Assembly: GCF_004009905.1 (NCBI RefSeq)
Contig: NZ_ML136878.1
Coordinates: 16,911-80,910, forward strand
Length of the DNA: 64,000 bases
Direction of reading: 5' to 3'
Source: Lactobacillus xujianguonis
GTDB lineage: Bacteria; Bacillota; Bacilli; Lactobacillales; Lactobacillaceae
The notes under the pieces were generated by a model. The model saw nothing but the letters and a program-made list of their open reading frames with translations, was not told where the DNA came from and did no database searches. A program made the position numbers and the translations under genes. This document shows positions 1 to 8,113 of this stretch, in pieces. Numbering within the stretch: position 1 is the stretch's first letter; each line of letters opens with the position of its first letter.

Positions 1-682
1 CCCAAACTTGTGGGGATGCTGGCGGTAAGTCCGCATACCAGTCATAGAAGGATAACTCTTCCCCACCAAGTAAAGCAATAAAGCGGGCCCCAGCACTAAA
101 GGACATCATTGACATCGCTGGAATTGGGGTAAAGCCGGCAATTCGATCAGGACCATACTTTTTAATGGTATAAATCAGTGAAGCAGAAATTAATTCTAGT
201 GCTTCTTGGCGGTGTACCCGAATCATGCCACCATGTCCACGGACTGACTTATATTCCTTTTCCTTAGCTGGATCTTCAACAATACTTGCCCAAGCATCAA
301 CTGGATTATCAAATTGCTTTTTAGCTTCAGTCCATAGTTTCCACAAACGTCCGCGAATATAAGGATATTTGATTCTGACTGGGCTATATTCATACCAAGA
401 AAAACTGGCACCACGCGGGCAACCACGAGGCTCATAGCCAGGAATATTAGCACCGCAAGATGGATAATCCGTTGCCTGGTGTTCCCAAGTGATAATGCCT
501 TGCTTAACATAAACATTCCAACTACATGAACCAGTACAGTTAACTCCGTGGGTAGTTCTAACTACTTTATCATGGGCCCAACGTTGGCGATAAAGTTTTT
601 CCCAGCGGCGACTTTTCTCTTCAAGTTGAGTAAAAGTCCCATTAAATTTTTCTACTTTATGAAAGAAACGCGACTTAAACAC
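1..682 (-). CDS. narG: Respiratory nitrate reductase alpha subunit NarG (N-terminal part, runs off left edge)
   Basis: This is the catalytic subunit of the membrane-bound nitrate reductase, which reduces nitrate to nitrite with quinol electrons at a bis-MGD molybdenum centre. About 227 residues are visible. The FS0 [4Fe-4S] ligand set is present: H45, C49 and C53 in [12 protein letters not shown], and C88 in RGCPRGAS. The stretch ending in [17 protein letters not shown] is typical NarG. The start is GTG at 682, preceded by GGGGAGACGAAT; the overlapping ATG at 684 is out of frame and stops at once. narHJI presumably follow beyond the left edge. The upstream spacer carries an NreC-type operator and an extended -10. 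Identification is certain; only the start codon is inferred. Confidence 0.97.
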   Translation of the reverse strand, partial: MFKSRFFHKVEKFNGTFTQLEEKSRRWEKLYRQRWAHDKVVRTTHGVNCTGSCSWNVYVKQGIITWEHQATDYPSCGANIPGYEPRGCPRGASFSWYEYSPVRIKYPYIRGRLWKLWTEAKKQFDNPVDAWASIVEDPAKEKEYKSVRGHGGMIRVHRQEALELISASLIYTIKKYGPDRIAGFTPIPAMSMMSFSAGARFIALLGGEELSFYDWYADLPPASPQVW

Positions 683-753
683 ATTCGTCTCCCCCTAATC
701 TAAAACATTCAGTAATTTTGCCTACAGCAAAGTAAGCCATTTCCCTAATATCA

Positions 754-762
754 AGATTAGCA
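754..762 (-). promoter_or_regulatory. Putative narG extended -10 promoter
   Basis: On the minus strand the sequence reads TGCTAATCT: an extended TGn followed by hexamer TAATCT. Its first hexamer base is 31.5 bp from the dyad of the NreC-type palindrome at 784-797, and no -35 hexamer is visible. Transcription would begin near 747, giving a ~65-nt narG leader. This is inferred from spacing and from the same geometry at two other promoters of the island. Confidence 0.55.
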
Positions 763-769
763 CCGGAAT

Positions 770-778
770 TGTTATACT
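770..778 (+). promoter_or_regulatory. Putative moeB extended -10 promoter
   Basis: The sequence TGTTATACT is an extended -10 without a good -35. The same nine bases occur at 11045-11053 in front of the ABC permease gene. A weak NreC-like element at 734-747 (right arm CCCTA intact, left arm 2 of 5) lies about 32 bp upstream of the hexamer. A TTGACA at 802-807 also exists but would start transcription inside moeB. Confidence 0.4.
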
Positions 779-783
779 ACGAC

Positions 784-797
784 TAGGGAATTACCTA
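784..797. promoter_or_regulatory. NreC-type operator between narG and moeB
   Basis: TAGGGAATTACCTA matches the staphylococcal NreC consensus TAGGG-N4-CCCTA at nine of ten arm positions. It is centred 31.5 bp from the narG -10, about -43.5 from the inferred start, as expected for a class II activator site. NreC itself is encoded at 6093-6749. Confidence 0.7.
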
Positions 798-823
798 TAT
801 TTTTGACAAAGAGGTGAAAAATT

Positions 824-1573
824 ATTAATCGTTACGATCGACAAATTAGAGTCAAACAAATTGGCACGCCAGGTCAGAAGAGACTCGCCCAAGCAACTAT
901 CATGATCATTGGTTGTGGCGGTTTAGGGAGTAATGTAGCTAATCAATTAACTCGTTCAGGAGTAAAGAAGTTAATCATTGTTGATCCTGACTATGTAACT
1001 TTAACTAACATTCACCGCCAAAACTTATTCACCGAAAAAGATGCCGAAGACAAAACTTTGAAAGTTGTAGCCGCTAAAAGACAATTAAACTTAATCAATT
1101 CAGAAGTCGAAATTACTACAATTGCCAAACCGGTAACAGCTGAATTAATTCATCAACAGCAATTTGATCTGTTAATTGATTGTCTCGACAACTACAGTAC
1201 TAGAAAATTAATTAATGATTGTGCTTTAGCAGATAATTTTACTTATATTTTTGGCTCTTGTGCTGAAACTTTTGGCAACGCGATGGCGATTTCACCTCGC
1301 CGGCATCCCTGCCTAAATTGTGTTTTTACCAATCTCACTAATTTAGCCAAAAACGATGGTAAGATCTTTGGTAACAATGCGCCATTGGTCAATTTAGTTG
1401 CTTCACTACAAGTTTCTTTAGCCATGCATTATCTAATTGACAAAGAAAGTTTAAATTTTGATCAACTAATTACTGTTGACAATTGGCAACTAGCTTTTAA
1501 CAAAATAAAGGTTCCCAAAAATAGAACTTGTCCGAGTTGTCAAAAATATCAAATTAATAAAGAAGAAAAATGA
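824..1573 (+). CDS. moeB: Molybdopterin synthase sulfurylase / adenylyltransferase MoeB (ThiF family)
   Basis: This E1-like enzyme adenylates the C-terminal glycine of MoaD so that it can be charged with sulfur for molybdopterin synthesis. The P-loop-like nucleotide motif IIGCGGLGSN is clear, and the zinc cysteines appear as CLNC and, near the C-terminus, CPSC. The conserved family start RYDRQIRVKQIG lies upstream of the first ATG (902), and reading back in frame meets a stop at 815-817. The start must therefore be one of two ATT codons, 821 or 824. SD GAGGTG at 811-816 favours 824, giving 249 residues. The gene overlaps moaB by ATGA and heads the moeB-moaB-moeA-mobB-mobA run. An ATT start is unusual. 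Confidence 0.9.
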   Translation: MNRYDRQIRVKQIGTPGQKRLAQATIMIIGCGGLGSNVANQLTRSGVKKLIIVDPDYVTLTNIHRQNLFTEKDAEDKTLKVVAAKRQLNLINSEVEITTIAKPVTAELIHQQQFDLLIDCLDNYSTRKLINDCALADNFTYIFGSCAETFGNAMAISPRRHPCLNCVFTNLTNLAKNDGKIFGNNAPLVNLVASLQVSLAMHYLIDKESLNFDQLITVDNWQLAFNKIKVPKNRTCPSCQKYQINKEEK

Positions 1574-2067
1574 CAAAAGTAGCAATTTTAACGGCTAGTG
1601 ATAGTCGTAATTTAGAAAGTGATCAATCAGGTCAATTAATTGAAAAATTGTTTAAAGCTGAAGGTGCTGAAATTTTAACTAGAAAAGTTGTCAAAGATGA
1701 TCTAGCAGCCTTGCAGCAAGCTTATTTAACTGAAGAAATGCTACATCCAGATCTAATTATCGTTAACGGCGGAACTGGGATTGCGCTAAAAGATTGTACA
1801 ATTCAAGCAATCTCTCCTCTATTACAAGTGGAAGTTGCTGGCTTTGGGGAAGCTTTTCGTCAAATCTCTTTTGATGAAATTGGCACCCGCGCTTTAGCTT
1901 CCAATGCGCTTTGCGGCTTCAACTATTATAATCAGTTGACTTACTGCATCCCTGGCTCAACTAATGCTTGTCAAACTGCTTTAAGCAAATTAATCTTACC
2001 TGAATATGAACATTTATTATTTGAACGTAGTAATTTAAGAAAGGATCTTCATCACCATGCTCACTAA
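1570..2067 (+). CDS. moaB: Molybdopterin adenylyltransferase (MoaB/Mog family)
   Basis: The 165-residue protein activates molybdopterin by adenylation before MoeA inserts molybdate. It starts with a MogA-like strand and has the family's substrate loop NGGTGIALKDCTIQAISPL; the GGTG glycines bind the pterin phosphate. The motif FGEAFRQISFDEIGTRA is also conserved. It overlaps moeB by four bases and moeA by eleven, so translation is coupled. Whether it is best called MoaB or MogA cannot be decided here; the fold family is secure. Confidence 0.92.
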   Translation: MTKVAILTASDSRNLESDQSGQLIEKLFKAEGAEILTRKVVKDDLAALQQAYLTEEMLHPDLIIVNGGTGIALKDCTIQAISPLLQVEVAGFGEAFRQISFDEIGTRALASNALCGFNYYNQLTYCIPGSTNACQTALSKLILPEYEHLLFERSNLRKDLHHHAH

Positions 2068-3271
2068 AAGAACGCCTATCAGTGTTAAAGAAGCACAAAG
2101 AAAAATTAACGAAATACCACTTAACTTAATGACGGAAACTATTCCAGTAGCTGAGGCTAATCACCGCGTTTTAGCAGAAGTCGCTAAAGCTAAATATGAC
2201 TATCCTCACTTTCGCCGAGCTGCAATGGATGGTTATGCCATTCTAGCAGATGACGATCATGATTTTCCTCATCGTTTCAAAGTAGTTGGTGACGTGCAAG
2301 CTGGGGCTGTTTATGATCGTGATCTAAAGCCAGGCGAAACTGTCAGAATCATGACGGGTGCCTGCGTACCTGATAATGCCAGCAAGGTAATCCGGATTGA
2401 AAAGACTAGTGATAATACCGACACGAGTGTCATGATTAACGAAAGTGAAACTCATAGCAATATTACCGAAATTGGGGCCGACTTTAAGCAAGGGCAAACT
2501 GTTATGGCAGCCCATCAAGAGATTAATCCTGGTGGACTAGCTGTTTTAACTGCCTTTGGGATCACTGAAGTGACAGTTTACCGCAAGCCTACTGTGGCCA
2601 TTATTGCGACAGGGACTGAACTATTAACTCCAGGTGAAGCCATTGCTAAAGGTAAAATTTTTAACAGTAATGGGATTATGCTTAAGAACTTAGTTGAAGA
2701 AACTGGTGGCAGTGTAAAAATGATCAAGCAACTGCCAGATGAAGAAAAACTAATTAAGACTACTTTAAATGAAGCCATTACTAACTACGATATTGTAATT
2801 ACTGACGGTGGTGTTTCCGTTGGTGACTATGATTACATCGGTGACATTGCCCGGGATACCGATCAATTATTGTTTAATAAAGTTAAACAAAGACCCGGTA
2901 GCGTAACTACCGCCTTTATCAAAGATCATTCCTTAGTCATGGCTTTATCTGGTAATCCAGGTGCCTGTTATACTGGTTTTTATTTATACGTTGAGCCATT
3001 AATCAGACGCTACTCTAATTTGCCAAGCCGAATTCAAAAAGTAACAGGTATTTTAGCTGCACCTTACCGTAAAACTAATGAATTTGATCGCTACTTACGG
3101 TGCACCTTCGAAAAGAAGGACGGCAAATATTATGTTTATCCAAATGGGATCAATCGCTCAGGTTCATTAGCCAATTTACAAACCACTACCTGCTTAGGAG
3201 TCATCCCTAGTTCAACAGAGCCTATTAAAGTGAACTCGGAGGTAGAAACATGGCTATTACCCTTCAAATAA
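2057..3271 (+). CDS. moeA: Molybdopterin molybdenumtransferase MoeA
   Basis: MoeA inserts molybdate into adenylated molybdopterin to give Mo-MPT. The length, 404 residues, is normal for the family. Visible motifs are AMDGYA near residue 56, GAVYDRDLKPGE and IMTGACVP in domain III, TGTELLTPGE opening the MoaB-like domain, TDGGVSVGDYDY, and ALSGNPGACYTGFYLYVEP near residue 297. The last 22 bases overlap mobB. It is encoded with MoaB, MobA and MobB as expected for a bis-MGD pathway feeding NarG. Confidence 0.96.
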   Translation: MLTKRTPISVKEAQRKINEIPLNLMTETIPVAEANHRVLAEVAKAKYDYPHFRRAAMDGYAILADDDHDFPHRFKVVGDVQAGAVYDRDLKPGETVRIMTGACVPDNASKVIRIEKTSDNTDTSVMINESETHSNITEIGADFKQGQTVMAAHQEINPGGLAVLTAFGITEVTVYRKPTVAIIATGTELLTPGEAIAKGKIFNSNGIMLKNLVEETGGSVKMIKQLPDEEKLIKTTLNEAITNYDIVITDGGVSVGDYDYIGDIARDTDQLLFNKVKQRPGSVTTAFIKDHSLVMALSGNPGACYTGFYLYVEPLIRRYSNLPSRIQKVTGILAAPYRKTNEFDRYLRCTFEKKDGKYYVYPNGINRSGSLANLQTTTCLGVIPSSTEPIKVNSEVETWLLPFK

Positions 3272-3732
3272 TTGGTCATAAAAAAAGCGGTAAAACCTTA
3301 ATTACCGAGGCTTTGATTAAGGCCTTGACCGCTAAAAAAATCCAAGTTGCAGCCATTAAACACGATGCTCACGTCGGGCAAATGGATGTACCTGGAACTG
3401 ACAGTGAACGCTTTTTTGAAGCTGGAGCTGGCAGTGTGATTTTAGAATCACAGCATGGCTTTTTCTTACATCAAAGATCCGTCCCCACCCTGCAAGAAGA
3501 AGTGGAGCGTTTAAAAGATTATGATGTCATTCTAATTGAAGGGCACCACGGCGAAAATTTTCCTAAAGTGATCCTTTTAAAGGAAGGCGAAACTAAAGCC
3601 AATTGGTCTCAAAGTGAAGCAGTAATTGCCTTTGCCTCCTTAACGGCTAATCCTGCAGCGAATATTTGTGGACAAGAAGAAATAGTGGCTAAATTAATCA
3701 ATTATCTAAAAGAAGAGCTAAGAAAATGTTAA
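3250..3732 (+). CDS. mobB: Molybdopterin-guanine dinucleotide biosynthesis adaptor MobB
   Basis: This 160-residue GTP-binding P-loop protein assists MobA in forming the guanine dinucleotide cofactor. The Walker A motif GHKKSGKTL is at residues 8-16, the histidine/aspartate motif AIKHDAH follows, and GTDSERFFEAGA and VILIEGHHGE are MobB signatures. The start ATG at 3250 has the SD CGGAGG and lies inside the 3' end of moeA. It overlaps mobA by seven bases. MobB is often dispensable; keeping it next to mobA is typical of Firmicutes. Confidence 0.94.
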   Translation: MAITLQIIGHKKSGKTLITEALIKALTAKKIQVAAIKHDAHVGQMDVPGTDSERFFEAGAGSVILESQHGFFLHQRSVPTLQEEVERLKDYDVILIEGHHGENFPKVILLKEGETKANWSQSEAVIAFASLTANPAANICGQEEIVAKLINYLKEELRKC

Positions 3733-4274
3733 CTGGATTAGTCTTAGCAGGAGGTCAATCGCGCCGTTTCGGGACCGATAAAGCTTTGTTTACTATGCCG
3801 GGGCAAAAATTAACTAATGTCGAACTGACCGTTAATCGTTTACAGCTGGTTTGCGACCAAGTTTTAGTTGTTACTAATCCCTATAACCAAATCTCCATTC
3901 AAGAATTAGTAGCCAACGAAAAAGTTTTGGTAACTGCAGACTTAATTCCTTATCAAGGACAAGGTCCACTAGCCGGGTTAATGACAGCTCAAGAATATGG
4001 TGTTAAGGATTTAATTATCAATGCCTGTGACTATCCTTTTTTAAAGGTAGACGCAATTAAGTTTTTAAAAAATCATCCAAATTCTTATTTGACAACTGCA
4101 ACTGCTGCGCACTACACTCTATGTCATCTAACACTGAGAAATAATCGATTAGAAAACTATTTTTCAGCCGGTAATCGAGCGTTAGGACCTTTTCTTCAAG
4201 ATGTTTGCCACTGCCAGCCTCTTAACTATCAAGGGACCGAGCGTGAATTAAAAAATTGTAATTATCAGGAGTAA
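3726..4274 (+). CDS. mobA: Molybdenum cofactor guanylyltransferase MobA
   Basis: MobA transfers GMP from GTP to Mo-molybdopterin to make the MGD form used by NarG. The N-terminal nucleotide motif LVLAGGQSRRFGTDKALF is exact for the family, followed by DLIPYQGQGPLAGL and the metal-binding NACDYPFL. It has 182 residues, near the usual 190. SD and start lie within the mobB 3' end. It is the last cofactor gene of this operon; an 87-residue unknown follows four bases later. Confidence 0.95.
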   Translation: MLTGLVLAGGQSRRFGTDKALFTMPGQKLTNVELTVNRLQLVCDQVLVVTNPYNQISIQELVANEKVLVTADLIPYQGQGPLAGLMTAQEYGVKDLIINACDYPFLKVDAIKFLKNHPNSYLTTATAAHYTLCHLTLRNNRLENYFSAGNRALGPFLQDVCHCQPLNYQGTERELKNCNYQE

Positions 4275-4278
4275 AAAC

Positions 4279-4542
4279 ATGAAAAAAATGTCAGACATGA
4301 CCGAAGCTGATTTTCAAAAATTATTAGCTTTAGTCTTAAACGATTTAGCCATTCGCCGAACACTATTAGAAAATCGCGAAAGTGAAGTTAATGAAGAACT
4401 ACGCTCACTAGAAAAAGATCGCGAATTAGAAGAACTAGATAATCAAGTCCAAGCCGTTCAAGCTGATTATGATCATTACAAAGAATTTGTTGATCCCAAA
4501 TTTGCTTTAGATTTGGATAAATATTATCGTGGAATAAAATAA
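4279..4542 (+). CDS. Hypothetical charged helical protein, 87 aa
   Basis: I do not recognise this protein. It is highly charged and should be mostly helical with coiled-coil character (ESEVNEELRSLEKDRELEEL followed by further heptad-like spacing). No cysteines, signal peptide or membrane segment are seen. SD CAGGAG lies six bases before ATG 4279, and the gene is four bases after mobA, so it belongs to the cofactor operon. The following nreA has its own promoter. A small scaffold or chaperone role is possible but unsupported. Confidence 0.75.
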   Translation: MKKMSDMTEADFQKLLALVLNDLAIRRTLLENRESEVNEELRSLEKDRELEELDNQVQAVQADYDHYKEFVDPKFALDLDKYYRGIK

Positions 4543-4552
4543 AAGCTATAAT

Positions 4553-4582
4553 TTGAATTAAAATTAAGTCATAGACTATAAT
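4553..4582 (+). promoter_or_regulatory. nreABC promoter
   Basis: TTGAAT (4553-4558), an 18-bp spacer and a perfect TATAAT (4577-4582) precede nreA by 14 bases. Unlike the structural operons of the island it has a -35 box and no NreC palindrome, which suggests a constitutive regulator operon. Confidence 0.7.
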
Positions 4583-4596
4583 AACTAGGTAGAATT

Positions 4597-5034
4597 ATGA
4601 ATATTAATCAACCAAACACTAAGAGCGATTATCAAACTTTAACCAATACAATTTACCAAAATACTGACTATGACTTTGTAGCTGTTGCTCTTCAAGAAGC
4701 CACTACCCCACATTTAACGCGCTGGGTTTATGCTTCAGGTAATCAAGATGAAAGTTTTAGAAGGATCGTTTTACGTAAAGGAATCGGGATTGCTGGCTTA
4801 GTCATGCAAACCAATAAGCCTTTCTGGCATAATAATATCCTTGAATTAGATTATAGCGATCGGCTATATACACCTATTGCGCGCGTTGAGAAACTACTAG
4901 AAGTTGCGGCAATTCCGATCACTGATCCCTTTCTTAAGATTGCCATTGGCGTTTTACTTGTTGGCTACCGCTCACATGAGCATCAAGTCTCAGAAAAAGA
5001 TGTTAGCAAGTTGTCCCAATTCCTAAATGATTAG
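4597..5034 (+). CDS. nreA: Nitrate receptor NreA (GAF domain)
   Basis: In staphylococci NreA binds nitrate and controls NreB autophosphorylation, linking nitrate to oxygen control. This 145-residue protein is a single GAF domain: helix, RWVYASGNQDESFRRI, then RKGIGIAGLVMQTNKPFWHNN, ending VLLVGYRSHEHQVSEKDVSKL. W43 lies where the staphylococcal nitrate-pocket tryptophan is expected (W45 there, from memory). The SD AGGTAG is weak. It is eight bases upstream of nreB. Assignment rests on size, fold pattern and gene order. Confidence 0.9.
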   Translation: MNINQPNTKSDYQTLTNTIYQNTDYDFVAVALQEATTPHLTRWVYASGNQDESFRRIVLRKGIGIAGLVMQTNKPFWHNNILELDYSDRLYTPIARVEKLLEVAAIPITDPFLKIAIGVLLVGYRSHEHQVSEKDVSKLSQFLND

Positions 5035-5042
5035 GAAAGTAG

Positions 5043-6080
5043 GTGTCAACTTTTTTGTTAGCAAAAGATAATTGGCTTAATACCTTTTTTGACCAGGCAG
5101 CTGATGCCATTATGATTTTTAAAGATGATCAATTGGTTCTAGCTAATCGTACTGCTCAAAACTTACAACGTGATTTTAACTTGGACTTAAACTATTTATT
5201 AGAACTCGTTCAAAGTGAAATTGATCGTCAAAATACCGATTTTAACAATTGCAATAACTGTGAGATTCTGAAAAAGATGTCTAAAATTAGTATTCCACTA
5301 ACTTTGGATCAGGATTCTACTCATCCATTAGAGTTCTCATTGATTTATTCAGTGATCGATGCTGACAACAATGTCTACTCCTTAGTTTTAAAGAGTCATG
5401 ATGCCCTTAAACGTGTTGATCAAGTTGAACTCCAAAAACAGTTAACTCAATATGTTAACCAAGCACACGAAGATGAGCGGAAGCGAATCTCGCAGGATTT
5501 ACATGATAGCATTGCTCAAGGAATTTATTCAGCGATTCGCGGTTTACGCCGACTTGAAGATGATAATTTACCTGACAGTGAACGACAATATTTGAATTCA
5601 ATGGTTGAAGCCCAACTAGATGATACTTTGCATGAAGTTAAGACCATGGCCTTAGATATTCGGCCAACAGTCCTTGATTCTTTCGGCTTATCAGCTGCTA
5701 TTCGCGCTTTAGTGAAACGCTCCATTGAGAATACTGGGATTGAGATTGACTTTATTGATCATGCTCAAACCGATCACTTACCTAAAAAGATGCAAAATGT
5801 ACTTTACCGGGTTACCCAAGAATCCATCAATAATGCCCTTAAACATGCCAACCCTAATGAAATATCAATTGTTTTGGTTTCTCATGATCACTTCATCAAG
5901 CTAGAAGTTATTGATGATGGTGTCGGCTTTGACTACCATGCCGGTCAATTTAACGGGCATTCTCTTGGATTAATGAACATGGATGAACGCGTCCGGGCGC
6001 TCAACGGTTTCTTTAATATTGAATCTGCTCCAGGAAAAGGCACGACCGTTAGTGTTAAATTTCCTATCAAAAACAAATAG
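5043..6080 (+). CDS. nreB: Oxygen-responsive sensor histidine kinase NreB
   Basis: NreB is a cytoplasmic histidine kinase that activates NreC under anoxia. The 345 residues form an N-terminal PAS-like domain (about 1-125), a HisKA_3 dimerisation helix with ERKRISQDLHDSIAQG (phospho-acceptor H154), and an HATPase domain with N-box QESINNALKHA, G1 DDGVGFD and G2 GHSLGLMNM. The start is GTG 5043 with AGGAAAG upstream. Staphylococcal NreB carries four Cys for an O2-labile [4Fe-4S] cluster; here the whole protein has only C70 and C73 (CNNC). No membrane segment is seen. It is co-transcribed with nreA and nreC. Confidence 0.93.
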   Translation: MSTFLLAKDNWLNTFFDQAADAIMIFKDDQLVLANRTAQNLQRDFNLDLNYLLELVQSEIDRQNTDFNNCNNCEILKKMSKISIPLTLDQDSTHPLEFSLIYSVIDADNNVYSLVLKSHDALKRVDQVELQKQLTQYVNQAHEDERKRISQDLHDSIAQGIYSAIRGLRRLEDDNLPDSERQYLNSMVEAQLDDTLHEVKTMALDIRPTVLDSFGLSAAIRALVKRSIENTGIEIDFIDHAQTDHLPKKMQNVLYRVTQESINNALKHANPNEISIVLVSHDHFIKLEVIDDGVGFDYHAGQFNGHSLGLMNMDERVRALNGFFNIESAPGKGTTVSVKFPIKNK

Positions 6081-6092
6081 AGGTAATAAAAG

Positions 6093-6749
6093 ATGTATAA
6101 TGTTTTGATCGCTGATGATCATGCCTTTATCCGCTCGGGAATTGCTAGTTTAATTGAAAAACAACCACAATTCAAAGTGGTTGATCAAACTTCCAATGGA
6201 ACTGATACTTACCTACGAGTCGAGCAAGGCGATATCGATATTTTAATTATGGATTTATCCATGCCACCTGGTGAAAGTGGTCTAATCACAACGCAAAGAA
6301 TTCACCATAAATTTCCAAAGGTAAAAATTATTATCCTGTCCATGCATGAGGAACAAGAATATATCAATAATGCCATGCATAATGGTGCTTTATCTTATAT
6401 TTTTAAAAGCTCACCTGACTCAGAATTACTGAATGCCTTAAAACATGTCGTTTTGAATCAAAGTTATGTTGATAGCAACATTATTTTGACTAAATCTGAC
6501 ATTAACGAGATTAATTCTGCAGCCGGAATTGATGATAATTTAAAAGGTTTTAATGATTTATCAAAACGTGAACAAGAAGTCTTACCTTTTGTAGCCTTGG
6601 GTTATTCTAATAAAGAAATTGCGGCTAAATTATATATTTCTACTAAGACTGTTGAAGCTCATAAAGCCCACATTGTACAAAAGTTAGGCCTTCATAGTCA
6701 CGCAGATTTAGTTAGGTATGCAATTCACCATCATTTAATTGATATTTAA
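6093..6749 (+). CDS. nreC: Nitrate/oxygen response regulator NreC (NarL/LuxR family)
   Basis: NreC is the DNA-binding partner of NreB. Residues 1-120 are a receiver with acidic pocket ADDH, phospho-acceptor D54 in IMDLSMPPG, and a conserved lysine in IFKSS. Residues about 150-215 are a LuxR helix-turn-helix with LSKREQEVLPFVALGYSNKE and STKTVEAHKAHIVQKLG. It has 218 residues, SD AGAGGTAA before ATG 6093. A strong terminator follows. Its likely targets are the TAGGG-N4-CCCTA-like palindromes at 784, 11010 and 12844. Confidence 0.95.
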   Translation: MYNVLIADDHAFIRSGIASLIEKQPQFKVVDQTSNGTDTYLRVEQGDIDILIMDLSMPPGESGLITTQRIHHKFPKVKIIILSMHEEQEYINNAMHNGALSYIFKSSPDSELLNALKHVVLNQSYVDSNIILTKSDINEINSAAGIDDNLKGFNDLSKREQEVLPFVALGYSNKEIAAKLYISTKTVEAHKAHIVQKLGLHSHADLVRYAIHHHLIDI

Positions 6750-6750
6750 A

Positions 6751-6786
6751 AGTGAATGGAAAGAATGTTTTTCCATTCGCTTTTTT
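6751..6786 (+). terminator. Rho-independent terminator after nreC
   Basis: AGTGAATGGAAA and TTTCCATTCGCTT form a 12-bp stem followed by a T-run, directly after the nreC stop. It ends the nreABC transcript. Confidence 0.9.
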
Positions 6787-6820
6787 AGTGTTAACCCCAA
6801 TATTTCTAAACTAATTTAAT

Positions 6821-6829
6821 TGCTATAAT
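6821..6829 (+). promoter_or_regulatory. Extended -10 promoter of the three-gene unknown operon
   Basis: TGCTATAAT is a perfect extended -10 located 32 bases before ATG 6861. No convincing -35 and no NreC palindrome are seen upstream, so this operon may be expressed independently of nitrate. Confidence 0.6.
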
Positions 6830-6860
6830 CAAGCTAAGACTAATATTGGAGGTCAAAAAA

Positions 6861-7133
6861 ATGGCAACAAATCTCCCTTTAAATGATGAATTAAAAGGCA
6901 TTTTAAGTGATATTGCCCGCAAAAAATTTACTAATAGTCGGCAAATAAATCCACAATCAAATTTATTTCAAACAACTAAATTTGCCATTGAGCATGATTA
7001 CGTTAAAGACGCCATTGTTGATGAAGACTTTAACTCAACCTTGGCAATGATGAATTTAACTAACGCCAGCTTAACCAAGAAGGGCCAATTAAAATTAGCA
7101 GAATTGACTGAATTGGAAGAAGGAACCGACTAA
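6861..7133 (+). CDS. Unknown protein, 90 aa, first gene of coupled trio
   Basis: I do not recognise this protein. It is small, soluble and largely helical, begins MATNLPLNDELKGILSDIA and ends with an acidic tail. ATG 6861 is chosen because GGAGG at 6848-6852 lies eight bases upstream; the longer TTG-initiated frame from 6846 would start inside the SD. Its stop overlaps the next start as TAATG, so translation of the two genes is coupled. Position between nreABC and narT ties it to the nitrate island by context only. Confidence 0.75.
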   Translation: MATNLPLNDELKGILSDIARKKFTNSRQINPQSNLFQTTKFAIEHDYVKDAIVDEDFNSTLAMMNLTNASLTKKGQLKLAELTELEEGTD

Positions 7134-8113
7134 TGGATGCACAAGATCGTTTAAATCGCAGTTATCAAAATTCAGCGATTTATACTTCTGGCTTTTATGC
7201 TGATCCAGAAGATGAACTAAATACTCATACCAAATTATTTGATAGTTTAAAATCATTAACCATGAATCAACACGGAGATACCCAATTTTCTTTACAAATC
7301 ATGACTACTAACAGTGAAATCAACGTGATGCCACTAGGCTTAGTCGACTTAAATGATTTAAAAGAATACGAAGATCGACAACGGGCTAAATATGGTCTTA
7401 ATTACAACAAAGAAGATATTCCTCTGTTAGTCCAATTTTCACCACATACTGAACATGGACAAGTCGTGAAAAAAATTATTGGGACCACCCAAGATCTATT
7501 CGGTAACTTCAACGAGGCTTTCCCTAAAATTTGGCATACAATTCGTGATTTTCTCAAGGAAAACCAAAAGATTTTAACTGAAATCGAAGCTGATTTAATT
7601 GCGGATAGCCACGATGTGAAAAAAGAATATTTTACCAATTTTTCTAAAATGTCAGCTGATCAGCGAAAAGAAGCTTTAGGTTTTGCTTTAGACGAAAAAG
7701 AAATTGCTCAATTTGCGACCTATATGGCAGATATGCATGAAGTACAAGCAATTGTTCTTTCAGCAGCCTCTTTTTCAACTAATGAATTACTAGGGAAAAA
7801 TTTGTTTGCAGACATCATGAATGACAATGTTCGGCGGTCGACTTTATTTTGGGTACTAGATAATACTTTTTACGAAATCTTTTATTATTTCTACCAAAAG
7901 TACGCGACTGACCATGAGAAAATGCAAAAATACTTACGACATCATAAAGATACTTGGATCGTTAATATGCGTAATGATGCCTTTCATCGTGCCCAAGAGC
8001 AATTAACTAATCCGAAAAATCAAATTGACTTTAATCATTACTTTACTGACATTTTTATTCCGGTTGCCCAACAATTAGCCACTGAAATTACTAATTTTAA
8101 GGATCAAAAATGA
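7133..8113 (+). CDS. Unknown protein, 326 aa, second gene of coupled trio
   Basis: I do not recognise this protein. It is soluble, has no signal peptide, and is mostly helical after residue ~110. The N-terminal third mixes short strands (QFSLQIMTTNSEINVMPLGL). There is an aromatic cluster near residues 245-255 (FYEIFYYFYQKY) followed by basic/histidine residues (KYLRHHKDTW). No cysteine motif or nucleotide-binding loop is visible. It is locked between its neighbours by a TAATG overlap upstream and an ATGA overlap downstream, which usually means a stable complex. The third gene resembles an isoprenyl synthase, so a heteromer is conceivable. Confidence 0.75.
   Translation: MDAQDRLNRSYQNSAIYTSGFYADPEDELNTHTKLFDSLKSLTMNQHGDTQFSLQIMTTNSEINVMPLGLVDLNDLKEYEDRQRAKYGLNYNKEDIPLLVQFSPHTEHGQVVKKIIGTTQDLFGNFNEAFPKIWHTIRDFLKENQKILTEIEADLIADSHDVKKEYFTNFSKMSADQRKEALGFALDEKEIAQFATYMADMHEVQAIVLSAASFSTNELLGKNLFADIMNDNVRRSTLFWVLDNTFYEIFYYFYQKYATDHEKMQKYLRHHKDTWIVNMRNDAFHRAQEQLTNPKNQIDFNHYFTDIFIPVAQQLATEITNFKDQK

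Noticed and set aside
223..516. 97-residue minus-strand open frame inside narG
   Set aside because: It is out of frame with the unmistakable NarG reading (H45/C49/C53/C88 motifs) and has no SD.
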